A DNA stretch of 64,000 nt, from contig CAKPOE010000004.1 of assembly GCA_934169745.1 (NCBI GenBank), forward strand, positions 1 to 64,000, in the 5' to 3' direction. Shown one piece after another: positions 43,240 through 50,811 of the stretch. The translations under genes and the position numbers were made by a program. The stretch comes from an uncultured Clostridia bacterium (lineage in GTDB: Bacteria; Bacillota; Clostridia; TANB77; UBA1234). Position 1 is the stretch's first letter. Every line of letters begins with the position of its first letter. The notes under the pieces were generated by a model. That model was not told where the DNA came from. It searched no databases and saw only the letters and a list, made by a program, of their open reading frames with translations.

Positions 43240-44234
43240 ATGAAGAACAAAAAATAAATATAAATGGAAAAGCATTTTCAATTGTAGACGCAATCGAATA
43301 TATAACTTTGGCGGATTCTTTTGTTAAAGATAACAAAATAGGTAATGGACATGGAGAAGCAAAACTATATGTTGGAAATACCAGTCCAAGTAATCGAATT
43401 GAGAACTTCTTTGACTCCTTTGATAATGTTAATTGTTTTTTCTTAAAAAAGGATTTAATGACTTTTTTAATGGATTCTCGAATGGAGTATTATAATCCAC
43501 AGCAGGGATACAATAAAAAAGATACAATGGTTGACAGATTTATTAATATGCATGATGAAATAAATGATTTAGATACAGGATTTTTGAATTTCAAGCTATA
43601 TAGAGTAAGTGTAGCACCACCTAGAATATATGTTAATTCGGATTCAAAGTATTATGAATTAATGAGAAGAATAGGATTACCTAATATTTCTTATTTGTCT
43701 ATTTTGAAATTAAAGGATATTAAAAACAGTATATTCTACTATTTTAGAATTTTCATTGATTATAGTCCAAATGTCATTGGGTATGTTATGCCTGAAGAAC
43801 TTGAGCAAGAAAAGAAAATTAATGAGAATACTGAAATAAATGATAAAACTAAGAAAACAATGATTAATGCTCGTATTGGTCAAGGCGAGTATAGAAATAA
43901 ATTGTTATTAGAATGTCCATTTTGCCCATTTACTATGGTTAATGATGAGAGGTTACTAATTGCATCACATATTAAACCTTGGGCAAAATCAAATAATGAA
44001 GAAAAAATTGATCCTAAAAATGGCTTTATGCTTACTCCAACATTTGATAGATTGTTTGATCAAGGATTTATTACGTTTGAAGACGATAAAAAATTAGTAG
44101 TGTCACCATGGGTATCTCCAATGAATCAAAAACGTCTAGGAATACAAACAGGTATGATTATTTCGAACTTACCATTGGACGACAAGAGAAAAGAATACTT
44201 AAAGTATCATAGAGAAAACATTTATAAGGCTTAA
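43236..44234 (+). CDS. HNH restriction endonuclease
   Basis: A 332-residue nuclease, the probable restriction partner of the methyltransferase. The HNH_2-type domain at about 227-280 reads ECPFCPFTM, IASHIKPW and NGFMLTPTFDRLFDQGFI, with CxxC and the His, Asn and second His-position motif. The first 200 residues are probably the DNA recognition part; I do not recognise them. The 4-bp overlap with the upstream methyltransferase is strong evidence for joint function. The recognition sequence cannot be predicted. Confidence 0.88.
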   Translation: MNEEQKININGKAFSIVDAIEYITLADSFVKDNKIGNGHGEAKLYVGNTSPSNRIENFFDSFDNVNCFFLKKDLMTFLMDSRMEYYNPQQGYNKKDTMVDRFINMHDEINDLDTGFLNFKLYRVSVAPPRIYVNSDSKYYELMRRIGLPNISYLSILKLKDIKNSIFYYFRIFIDYSPNVIGYVMPEELEQEKKINENTEINDKTKKTMINARIGQGEYRNKLLLECPFCPFTMVNDERLLIASHIKPWAKSNNEEKIDPKNGFMLTPTFDRLFDQGFITFEDDKKLVVSPWVSPMNQKRLGIQTGMIISNLPLDDKRKEYLKYHRENIYKA

Positions 44235-44310
44235 TAATACTTTACGGAAGCTTTTGTAAAAATATTTTTGAGTTTATGCTTTATTTGAATTAAAATAGTT
44301 GTTGAAAATT

Positions 44311-44368
44311 AACGCTCATCTTTTTTTATAAGATGAGCGTTGACATTTATACGTTAATGCATTATAAT
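44311..44368 (+). promoter_or_regulatory. fic promoter overlapped by an inverted repeat
   Basis: A perfect TTGACA (44340-44345), 17-bp spacer and TATAAT (44363-44368). A 12-bp perfect inverted repeat AACGCTCATCTT / AAGATGAGCGTT (44311-44322, 44330-44341) ends inside the -35 box. It may act as an operator, or as the terminator of the restriction operon, although there is no T run after it. Confidence 0.8.
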
Positions 44369-44400
44369 ACCATTAGAATGTAAAAAAGGAGGTTGAAGAT

Positions 44401-45498
44401 ATGAGTAAATTAAGCTTTTTAAAAGAAAAAATGAATAATTATGACTCAAATCATTTCATAAATGAATTGTTCTTAGCTTCAAAAAGTTTAGGAATACTCG
44501 AGGAAAAGATTAATTCTTACCAGTTTGATAACATATTAATACCACTTTTAAACAAAAAAGAAGCTGTTTCTTCTATGTATATTGAAGGAACACAAACAAC
44601 TCTTTCCGATGTAATAGAAGATGAAGTTAATGATGAAAATGAAAAAAAGAACAAAAAAGTCTTTATTGAAACAAGAAACCATACGAAGGCTCTTTTATAT
44701 GGAATAAGTTATTTAAATCAAAACAATTTTACACACTCTTTAATAAAGGAGCTTCATTTAACGATGCTTTCGGATATTGTAAATAAAAGTAAAGAAAACA
44801 CACTCGGTAAATACAAAGACAAAGATAATTGTATTGTAAATAGTGCTGGAACTGTTGTGTTTAATCCTCCACCATATAATGAAACTAAAAAGTACATGGA
44901 TGAATTAATTGATTTTATGAATGATACTAAAACAAATATAAATCCATTAATAAGGACTGCAATTATACATTCTCAATTTGAATCTATTCACCCATTTGAC
45001 GATGGTAATGGCAGAGTTGGTAGATTACTAATAACGCTTTGTCTGTACAAATACAGAGTAATTAAGATTCCACTATTCTATATTAGTGAAGCCATAAGCA
45101 AAGATAAGTACACTTATTACAATAAATTAACAGATTCAAGAAAAGGAGATTATACGGAGTGGATCAAATTTTTCCTAAGAATGTGTATTACACAAGCTGA
45201 TAAGCATATTGAATATATTGATAGCTTGAATCGAATATATGAAAAAACTGCCAAAGAAGTAAAAGAAATAATTAATTCACAAAAATATGAGCAGATACTA
45301 GAATGCATTTTCAAGCAGCCAATTATTACATCTTCATACTTAGCAGAAACAATTAATGTTAGTTTACCACAAGCTAGAAAATATTTGGTGTCCCTTGAAA
45401 ATGCACATATTTTGGAAGGCAATGATAGAAGTAGAAACCGAAAATTTCAATTTGTTAGTTTGATTGATTTACTTACAAGGAGTGCAAGTACATTTTAA
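44401..45498 (+). CDS. Fic-family protein (N-terminal inhibitory helix)
   Basis: A 365-residue Fic protein with an N-terminal Fic_N-type region. The inhibitory motif SMYIEG (58-63) matches (S/T)xxxE(G/N). The active motif HPFDDGNGRVGR (197-208) is complete, and a C-terminal winged helix-turn-helix follows (about 300-345; EQILECIFKQPIITSSYLAE). It likely AMPylates a protein target. Its consensus promoter lies in the gap after the restriction-modification genes. Being next to them on a mobile element suggests a defence or addiction role, which is inference. AAGGAGG precedes the ATG. Confidence 0.92.
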   Translation: MSKLSFLKEKMNNYDSNHFINELFLASKSLGILEEKINSYQFDNILIPLLNKKEAVSSMYIEGTQTTLSDVIEDEVNDENEKKNKKVFIETRNHTKALLYGISYLNQNNFTHSLIKELHLTMLSDIVNKSKENTLGKYKDKDNCIVNSAGTVVFNPPPYNETKKYMDELIDFMNDTKTNINPLIRTAIIHSQFESIHPFDDGNGRVGRLLITLCLYKYRVIKIPLFYISEAISKDKYTYYNKLTDSRKGDYTEWIKFFLRMCITQADKHIEYIDSLNRIYEKTAKEVKEIINSQKYEQILECIFKQPIITSSYLAETINVSLPQARKYLVSLENAHILEGNDRSRNRKFQFVSLIDLLTRSASTF

Positions 45499-45542
45499 AA
45501 AAATAAAGCCACCAAGCGGCTTTAAAGCTTGGCGACTATTGG

Positions 45543-45572
45543 CATCTAATTAAATTGCCGTTTAATTAGATG
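45543..45572. other. Perfect hairpin after fic
   Basis: A 12-bp stem CATCTAATTAAA / TTTAATTAGATG with a 6-base loop. A weaker CCAAGC / GCTTGG hairpin lies just before it. There is no T run, so it is a weak terminator or processing site. Confidence 0.5.
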
Positions 45573-45680
45573 AAGTAAAAATATATGCGCTACATATAAT
45601 TTTTGATATTACTTACAAGAATTTTATCATGTATTTTTCCTTTTTTCAATAGGCGTTTTTTGGAAAAGGAGATAGAAAAT

Positions 45681-45794
45681 GTGAAAAAAGGATATTACAT
45701 TTTTGTTAAAAGCTATATCCATCCTAAAACTGGTAAATTGATGATAGCTTCTGACTATGGAAAAAAAGCATTTAAACTTTGGATTTCAAAGTAG
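45681..45794 (+). CDS. Very small basic protein (37 residues)
   Basis: A GTG start with GGAG 9 bases upstream opens a 37-codon frame: KKGYYIFVKSYIHPKTGK, then ASDYGKKAFKLWISK. The pattern ITHPxTGK...YGKKAF is one I associate with tiny conserved proteins of Firmicute elements, but I cannot name a family. The longer frame from 45603 begins without a site. It is close to a second tiny gene with a very strong site, which supports both being real. Confidence 0.55.
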   Translation: MKKGYYIFVKSYIHPKTGKLMIASDYGKKAFKLWISK

Positions 45795-45862
45795 AAATTT
45801 TAAAATACAAAGGGGTTTTTAGTAGCGAAAAATCCTTACTATATTTATAGGAGGTATATAAA

Positions 45863-45982
45863 ATGGCAAAAACAAAAACAAGTGTAAAAGGAATGCAAGA
45901 GAAAAAAATAGTTGTTGTTCAAGGGTACAGAAAAAAGGATGGAACAAGAGTTAAAGATCACAGACGTTCAACTCCAAATTAA
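45863..45982 (+). CDS. Very small basic protein (39 residues)
   Basis: A perfect AGGAGG lies 8 bases before the ATG of this 39-codon gene. The product is strongly basic (MAKTKTSVKGMQEKK) and ends VQGYRKKDGTRVKDHRRSTP-N, which matches the GYxRKDGTxVxxHxRS motif seen in short phage and mobile-element proteins. The function of that motif is not known to me. Confidence 0.72.
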   Translation: MAKTKTSVKGMQEKKIVVVQGYRKKDGTRVKDHRRSTPN

Positions 45983-46147
45983 TGTATAGGGGCATGGGGC
46001 ATTTCCCCATAAAACGAAAATGGTAGTATTACCTTTTCAGTGCTTGCTATGTGGTAAAATTAAGTCAAAATCGAATTATGTTAAACTAGGCATTTTTAAA
46101 AAATTGAACTCATTTTCTTTGAATTTTAAAAAAATAACATGAAAAAA

Positions 46148-46179
46148 GGAAGCTGATTATATAAAATCAACTTCCTTTT
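46148..46179. terminator. Bidirectional terminator
   Basis: An 11-bp stem GGAAGCTGATT / AATCAACTTCC with one G-T pair, followed by TTTT on the plus strand and preceded by AAAAAA, which gives a T run on the minus strand. It separates the tiny plus-strand genes from the converging minus-strand genes. Confidence 0.75.
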
Positions 46180-46220
46180 CGTTCAAACATCCAATCATTT
46201 TTTTAATAAAAATTTCATAA

Positions 46221-46589
46221 TTACTCTTTCAAAATTCCAATATTTTTGAAATAAAAATATGCTTCCTTGCCACCGCAAAAAAAGATTTCTTGTTCCTCAA
46301 AATTTCGAATTTCGAGTTCCAAGTTGATTAACTTTTGAAGTGTCTTACAATCAGTTTTTGATAGTGAAATGTCATCATCATCTTCAAAGAGTAGTTGCAG
46401 ATTTGGATGATTTATTTTCAGATCTGACACCTCATCTAACAAGTTTTTGTACTCTTTATTTTTAAACCTTAATGCAACTTTTGCTTTGTCAATTATCTCT
46501 CCGAGTTCAATACACTCTGTATTAAATAAGCCATATTCATTCATAATTTCTACCTCCAATTTATCAAAGTTAAATACTTTTTTACTCAT
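46221..46589 (-). CDS. Hypothetical element protein next to tnpV
   Basis: A 122-residue soluble protein with an acidic middle (HPNLQLLFEDDDDISLSK) and a C-terminus ending FKNIGIL. I associate this layout with an uncharacterised family (DUF6664-like) that often sits beside tnpV in Clostridial elements, but this is from memory. The start overlaps the end of tnpV by 8 bp, so translation is coupled. No catalytic motif is visible. Confidence 0.65.
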   Translation of the reverse strand: MSKKVFNFDKLEVEIMNEYGLFNTECIELGEIIDKAKVALRFKNKEYKNLLDEVSDLKINHPNLQLLFEDDDDISLSKTDCKTLQKLINLELEIRNFEEQEIFFCGGKEAYFYFKNIGILKE

Positions 46590-46935
46590 AAATCAATTCA
46601 CTTATTACTATTTCTTCTGCACGATTTTTAATGTTATTCATCTTCTGCCTCCATAAAATTTGGTCTGTAGCTTTCAAATTTTCATCAACATTTTCTTCAC
46701 TAGCTAGTTGGGTAATGAGCAGATTAATTTGCTTTCTTGCTTCTTTATCTATCGAAACTAAATGATTAATGATTTCTTCACTTGCTACCAAATGATCATA
46801 CAAGCTATGCTTATGCTCTTTCAAAAATCTTTCTCTCATTCGTCCGTATTTGCCTATATTTGCTTTTTTACCATTTGAACTACATTGTATATCAGGTATA
46901 TACCAATCTTTGTTTTTAACATACTTAAATTCCAT
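46582..46935 (-). CDS. TnpV-like transposon-encoded protein
   Basis: A 117-residue protein of the TnpV family: a KYGRMRERFLKEHKHSLYDH block (about 28-47), a helical middle, and the conserved end WRQKMNNIKNRAEEIVISEL. The role is unknown; it is an accessory gene of Clostridial transposons and integrative elements. AAAGGAG lies 9 bases before the ATG. It follows the repA remnant and overlaps the next gene. Confidence 0.82.
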   Translation of the reverse strand: MEFKYVKNKDWYIPDIQCSSNGKKANIGKYGRMRERFLKEHKHSLYDHLVASEEIINHLVSIDKEARKQINLLITQLASEENVDENLKATDQILWRQKMNNIKNRAEEIVISELIYE

Positions 46936-46956
46936 TTCAAGACACTCCTTTTCTTT

Positions 46957-47537
46957 TTAACCATCAATATAATTTGCTATGTATTTATCTAGGTCATCAT
47001 ACTGACCTGTATTATCTCTGAACCTATTATCTTTTTTTAGTGCGGGAGCATTATTATCTCTATTCTCTTTATATCTATCTATATATATTGGTCGTAAATT
47101 TTACGACTCCAGTTTTCTGGCGGGTTTTGATGGGTTATTTTACATATATAGATAAGATTCGATCGGTTCATTCCTTGCACTTTTTCTTGTATTAAATTAG
47201 CCTAAGCTAATTGTTTAAATGCTTTTGTAACGGTTTTGTCTGATAGATTTAATCGTTTCTGCACATCAACTCGTTTATAAATAAGGAAGATATAACCTTC
47301 ATCATCTATCCAACCATTCTTTGCAGATAACCTCATTCTACTAAGTAGAAAGGCATATAACATCTTACTTTCTAAGCTTAGGCTTTGATAGAGTGGGTTA
47401 TCAAATAATTCTTGTGGGCTTTGGTAATAAGAATTTTCTAAAGATTCATTCAGCTTATAGAATTTAGCTTCCATTTTTTGTATCCTTTCCAAGAGTAAAT
47501 CGAAAGCTAACATTTCCGTAACATAAATTTGGAACAC
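46957..47537 (-). pseudogene. Broken replication initiator (RepA_N)
   Basis: The first 111 codons match the RepA N-terminal domain (YYQSPQELFDNPLYQSLSLE, then SAKNGWIDDEGYIF). The frame then hits TAG at 47202-47204, in the middle of a helix, but continues as ANLIQEKVQGMNRSNLIYI, which is normal RepA sequence. Further on, the frame is lost; a different frame carries a plausible C-terminal end (DNNAPALKKDNRFRD, ending at 46957). One stop codon and one frameshift make it a probable pseudogene. An intact homologue would start replication of a plasmid-like stage of the element. Confidence 0.82.
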
Positions 47538-47572
47538 AAATTTAAGACTTTTTGGAACTTATCAAAACTTGA

Positions 47573-47615
47573 TAAAAAAATAACCTAGTCTCCAAACAAG
47601 CTTGGAGACTAGGTT
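47573..47615 (-). terminator. Element-supplied terminator after tRNA-Gln
   Basis: A 14-bp perfect stem AACCTAGTCTCCAA / TTGGAGACTAGGTT (47582-47595, 47602-47615) followed on the minus strand by ATTTTTTT. It lies inside the element about 60 bp after the tRNA 3' end and replaces the chromosomal terminator cut off by integration. Confidence 0.9.
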
Positions 47616-47668
47616 TAACGACTTTTAGATTCCTTTGAGTTTCCTCAATTTTCGTAAAAAATCGGTTA

Positions 47669-47684
47669 TTTTTTGGCTGGGCTG
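47669..47684. other. Attachment site, right copy (tRNA 3' end)
   Basis: TTTTTTGGCTGGGCTG, identical to 38178-38193, overlapping the acceptor stem and CCA of tRNA-Gln(TTG). Confidence 0.85.
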
Positions 47685-47749
47685 GGAGGATTCGAACCGC
47701 CGAGATGCCAGAGTCAAAGTCTGGTGCCTTACCACTTGGCTACAGCCCA
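47674..47749 (-). tRNA. tRNA-Gln (TTG), integration target
   Basis: A minus-strand cloverleaf: acceptor TGGGCTG / CAGCCCA, anticodon loop CTTTGAC (anticodon TTG), discriminator G and encoded CCA. One T-stem pair (C-T) is mismatched. It lies 25 bp after tRNA-His and shares its promoter. Its 3' end is the right att site of the element, and integration left the gene intact. Confidence 0.94.
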
Positions 47750-47774
47750 ATATTTAATTTTATGTTTTAAAAAG

Positions 47775-47852
47775 TGGGGTGAAAGATGGGACTCGAACCC
47801 ACGACCTCCAGGGCCACAACCTGGCGCTCTAACCAACTGAGCTACATCCACC
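47775..47852 (-). tRNA. tRNA-His (GTG)
   Basis: The anticodon loop TTGTGGC gives GTG. The additional G at position -1 (47852) faces discriminator C, the identity mark of tRNA-His, and CCA is encoded. The acceptor stem GTGGATG / CTTTCAC contains a T-T mismatch and one G-T pair, which is unusual. It is first in the tRNA-His-Gln operon. Confidence 0.92.
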
Positions 47853-47869
47853 ATCTTGCACGCTTAATT

Positions 47870-47898
47870 ATTGTACAATATTTGCGTTTTATTGTCAA
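47870..47898 (-). promoter_or_regulatory. Promoter of the tRNA-His-Gln operon
   Basis: Minus-strand TTGACA (47893-47898), 17-bp spacer and TACAAT (47870-47875), 18 bp before tRNA-His. Confidence 0.85.
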
Positions 47899-47982
47899 TA
47901 ATTTTTGCTAATTTTCTATGTTATTGGAGGTTTAAAGCATCAGTTTACTCTAAACCTCCCTATTCTCACAAGTACACATCTC

Positions 47983-49668
47983 TTATTGAACATATGGACT
48001 TTCTGGATTGTCCCAACCTGTTGGTAGAGACGGCGTGTTTTCATCTGGAGTTGTTGGCTCTGTTGGTGTAACTGGTTCCACAGGTTCTACAGGCTTTTCA
48101 ACTTTTTTCGTACCAACTTTTATTATTTTACTTGTTTGTTTATATGTGTCTTTTGAAATAAGCTTTCTTGAAATTTCTTTTCCGCTTGCGTCTTTCTCAA
48201 TTCTGTATGTTTCTGAAACATATCCATTAACTGGTGATTGTTCAACCTTTGTTGTTCCCTCATTCATTGTTGCATCTTTTTCTTCAATAGTAGTATATGG
48301 AATTGTCTTCAAAATTACACTTTTTATTTCTATTATTGGTTCGTTTTCCACTTTTAATCCATAAATTGTTGATGTAACTACACCATTTTTAACTTCCATA
48401 GAAATTTTTATTGGTGTTTTTCTATTATTAACAAATCTAAAATCAATAGATCCATAAACAACTGTTGCATCCTTACCAGGCTCGTTATAACCCGTGTGCA
48501 TCATATGTGCTTTTCTTTCAGTAACTTTTAAGTCTGACATCAATACTGTATTATACAACGTTGTTGATACTTGGCAAATGCCTCCACCAAGTCCATCTAC
48601 AACTTTACCGCCTGCAAATACGTGTGCTTCTTTGAAGCCATTTGCAACAGTTCTCTCCCCTACAACCTTATTGTATGAGAACTCTTCTCCCGGATATAAA
48701 ATTGTTCCATTTACTTTTTGTCCTGCAAGTTCAAGATTTTTTACTCTGTTTGTGTAATACTTATCATATTTTGTGCTAAATGTTGCCAATACATCTCTAA
48801 ACAATTCATTGTTCAAATCGCTTACTTTTACCGTTGGCTCAACTGTGATTAATTTTATTTCCATAGTCTTACCATCAAGTAGTTCGTTATATCTCTTAAT
48901 TGCTTCTTCCTTATTAAAGTAAACGCCATACACTTCCTTAGTTACCTCAAAGTCTTCTCCTTCTTTATATGAAGCCTCTACTTTTTCTACATACACTTCA
49001 TCATATAATTTATCAAAGTCAACTCTTTCTGGTTTTTCTATTTCTACTGGCAACTCAACTTCTATTTTTGAATTAACTGCGCTAGCTAACAAAAGAGTTT
49101 TCAATTCTTCAGCTTTGATCTTTTTACCTTCATATCCCTTTTCTAGCGTTATCTTTCCTTTAGCTACTTCGTAAGTGTCATTTTTAACGTCTATTTCAAC
49201 ATTCTCATGAAGCGCTGTAAGCAACTCTTGAAATTTATCTTCATTTATTTCAAATTGTGCACTTATATGAAATTCCTTGTTTAATAAAGAGCCTAACACA
49301 GTGTAATTATTCCTTATTAGGTCCTTATTTCTACCATAGTTGTATGCATCATTCACAAACTGATCCGAATAGAATAAACCTAAGTCTTTAGCTGTTATAG
49401 TCTTTTTATATTCCCCATAAGTTAGCTCTATTACATTGTTATCCATTTGTGCTAGTTTTTCATTTAATTTGCTAGTTGCCTCTTCTACTGTCATATTTGC
49501 TAATGACATATCGTTTATGTATACACCTTTAAGTATTCTTGTGTTCGTCTTATTCGCAAGTCCAAAACTAATCGAAATAACTATAGCCAATATCAATAAA
49601 ATGCAAAAAATAAGAGCCACAATTTTAGTTCTTTTTTCACTTTTCTTTGAATATAGAATTTGATTCAT
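47983..49668 (-). CDS. VanW-family surface protein
   Basis: A 561-residue protein with one N-terminal span (about 16-38). Two peptidoglycan-binding-4-type domains follow (about 45-260), then the VanW domain with GEEFSYNKVVGERT and GGGICQVSTTLYNT (about 310-430), a G5-like beta segment, and a Pro/Thr/Glu-rich C-terminal tail (PVEPVEPVTPTEPTTP). This is the common domain order in Clostridia, and it acts outside the membrane near the wall. The VanW name comes from a glycopeptide-resistance cluster, but the chromosomal proteins are general and their function is unsettled. AAAGGTG lies before the ATG. Confidence 0.92.
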   Translation of the reverse strand: MNQILYSKKSEKRTKIVALIFCILLILAIVISISFGLANKTNTRILKGVYINDMSLANMTVEEATSKLNEKLAQMDNNVIELTYGEYKKTITAKDLGLFYSDQFVNDAYNYGRNKDLIRNNYTVLGSLLNKEFHISAQFEINEDKFQELLTALHENVEIDVKNDTYEVAKGKITLEKGYEGKKIKAEELKTLLLASAVNSKIEVELPVEIEKPERVDFDKLYDEVYVEKVEASYKEGEDFEVTKEVYGVYFNKEEAIKRYNELLDGKTMEIKLITVEPTVKVSDLNNELFRDVLATFSTKYDKYYTNRVKNLELAGQKVNGTILYPGEEFSYNKVVGERTVANGFKEAHVFAGGKVVDGLGGGICQVSTTLYNTVLMSDLKVTERKAHMMHTGYNEPGKDATVVYGSIDFRFVNNRKTPIKISMEVKNGVVTSTIYGLKVENEPIIEIKSVILKTIPYTTIEEKDATMNEGTTKVEQSPVNGYVSETYRIEKDASGKEISRKLISKDTYKQTSKIIKVGTKKVEKPVEPVEPVTPTEPTTPDENTPSLPTGWDNPESPYVQ

Positions 49669-49732
49669 AACTCATTCACCTTTCTAATAACATCACATAA
49701 CTATTTTACCACATTATTCCGCAAAATACAAC

Positions 49733-49767
49733 AAAAAAATAGGAAGCCACACGGACTTTTCCTATTT
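49733..49767 (-). terminator. Terminator of the small Xre gene
   Basis: On the minus strand ATAGGAA ... TTCCTAT forms a stem with a long loop, ending in TTTTTTTG. The vanW promoter candidate (TTGTAT, 17 bp, TAAAAT) begins right after the T run. Confidence 0.65.
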
Positions 49768-49786
49768 CTATTTTATTCATATTCAA

Positions 49787-49975
49787 TTAATTGAAGAACA
49801 CTTCTTCAACGCTTCTATCTAGTGCTACAGCTATCTTATTTAACACATGCATTGATGGATTATTTCGCGAACCATTCTCTAGGTGGCAGAGATATCCGAC
49901 TGATATATTTGTGAGTTCTGATAATCTTTTCAATGTATAATTTTTTTCTTTTCTATACAATTTCATATTATTCAT
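49787..49975 (-). CDS. Small Xre-family regulator
   Basis: A 62-residue protein that is little more than a helix-turn-helix (YTLKRLSELTNISVGYLCHL, ENGSRNNPSMHVLNKIA). The start is uncertain: MNNMKLYR at 49975 is 12 bases after GGGAGG, and a frame to 50008 is open. It diverges from the S24-type regulator at 50149, and both have their own promoters in the shared 170-bp region, the layout of a small bistable switch or of two unrelated regulators. Confidence 0.82.
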   Translation of the reverse strand: MNNMKLYRKEKNYTLKRLSELTNISVGYLCHLENGSRNNPSMHVLNKIAVALDRSVEEVFFN

Positions 49976-50008
49976 TTTCTTTCGTATCCTCCCTTGCCTT
50001 ATGGACAA

Positions 50009-50038
50009 ATTTTATCACATTTTAGACCTTTAAGTCAA
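50009..50038 (-). promoter_or_regulatory. Promoter of the small Xre gene
   Basis: Minus-strand TTGACT (50033-50038), 18-bp spacer and TAAAAT (50009-50014). Confidence 0.55.
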
Positions 50039-50069
50039 TATAATTTTGGCAAAAAAACAATTTTACTGC

Positions 50070-50098
50070 TAGACAAAATTTAATTCATACTATATAAT
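50070..50098 (+). promoter_or_regulatory. Promoter of the S24-type regulator
   Basis: TAGACA (50070-50075), 17-bp spacer and TATAAT (50093-50098). AGACAAAATTT here resembles GGACAAATTTT at 50003-50013 near the other promoter; they may be shared operator half-sites. Confidence 0.6.
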
Positions 50099-50148
50099 AT
50101 TGCTGTGAAAACTATGAGGTCTCATACCTAGGAAGGAATGATAAAGTT

Positions 50149-50712
50149 ATGGTAGGAAAAATAATACGTCAAGAAAGAATAAAACAAAAAATCAAGTCAA
50201 AAGATTTAGCAGAAGCAATTGGTGTTGATACAGGTCACCTTTCTCACATTGAAAAAGGAATTCGTAATCCTAGTAAACCAATCTTAGCAAAAATATGTAA
50301 AGAGTTAAATTTGTCATATCAATTTATGCTAAACGTTGCTCAAAATTCTGTTGCAGAAGATTCTGAGAGTTATGATGTAACAAATTTTGTTCCATACAAA
50401 AAAGTATTATACGCAGAAAACTTTAGTTTAATAGATTGTCCAGAAAACATATCTGGTGTTTCTCTTGTTACAAAAATGATCGATGATTCTATGGAACCGG
50501 AAATAAAGAAAGACTCATTACTATATGTGAATTACACATCTGTTTTAGACCCAAAAGATATTTGTATTGCAACATATCATGATAAAATTATAGTAAGAGA
50601 GTTTTTACAAGATGGTGATAACATAGTTTTGAAAGCAAGAAATTCAAAGTATGATGACATCATTCTTAGTGGTGGTTCTGCTCTTAATATTATAGGAAAA
50701 ATATTATTATAA
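50149..50712 (+). CDS. CI/LexA-like regulator (Xre + S24 domain)
   Basis: A 187-residue protein: helix-turn-helix at about 5-60 (SKDLAEAIGVDTGHLSHIEK) and an S24 peptidase-like domain at about 95-187. The S24 serine is in DDSMEPEIKKDS. At the place where the catalytic lysine is expected (a tVKr pattern) the sequence reads IIVREF, with Arg instead of Lys, so self-cleavage may be lost; this alignment was done by eye. Such proteins are phage-type repressors or stress regulators. No phage genes are nearby. GGAAGG lies before the ATG. Confidence 0.82.
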   Translation: MVGKIIRQERIKQKIKSKDLAEAIGVDTGHLSHIEKGIRNPSKPILAKICKELNLSYQFMLNVAQNSVAEDSESYDVTNFVPYKKVLYAENFSLIDCPENISGVSLVTKMIDDSMEPEIKKDSLLYVNYTSVLDPKDICIATYHDKIIVREFLQDGDNIVLKARNSKYDDIILSGGSALNIIGKILL

Positions 50713-50811
50713 TTTTCAAAAAAATATTGCTATTTAAAATTTTTAATAATATAATTATTCTATAAGTGATAGTGTTATATTGACGAAAGATAAAATTAAG
50801 GAGTGAATAAT

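Larger units (their letters stand above)
38178..47684. mobile_element. Integrated element in tRNA-Gln(TTG), about 9.5 kb
   Basis: The boundaries are two copies of TTTTTTGGCTGGGCTG, at 38178-38193 and 47669-47684; the right copy is the 3' end of an intact tRNA-Gln. Inside are a tyrosine integrase at the left end, an excisionase, a DUF6076-type gene, a type II restriction-modification pair, a Fic gene, two tiny genes, a TnpV-type gene and a broken repA. No relaxase or secretion genes are seen, so it is not self-transmissible; it could be mobilised by another element. The dead repA suggests decay. Confidence 0.88.

Noticed and set aside
47202..47537. Functional short replication protein of 111 residues
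   Set aside because: The stop codon falls inside a conserved helix, and recognisable RepA sequence continues after it.
38178..47684. Self-transmissible conjugative element including the VirD4-like gene at 55774
   Set aside because: The coupling ATPase lies 8 kb outside the right att site with chromosomal genes between; no relaxase is inside the element.
47983..49668. Vancomycin resistance determinant
   Set aside because: VanW-domain proteins are common chromosomal proteins in Clostridia; no vanA, vanH, vanX or vanRS genes are nearby.
50149..50712. LexA (SOS repressor)
   Set aside because: The DNA-binding part is an Xre-type helix-turn-helix, not the LexA winged helix, and the S24 catalytic lysine seems to be missing.
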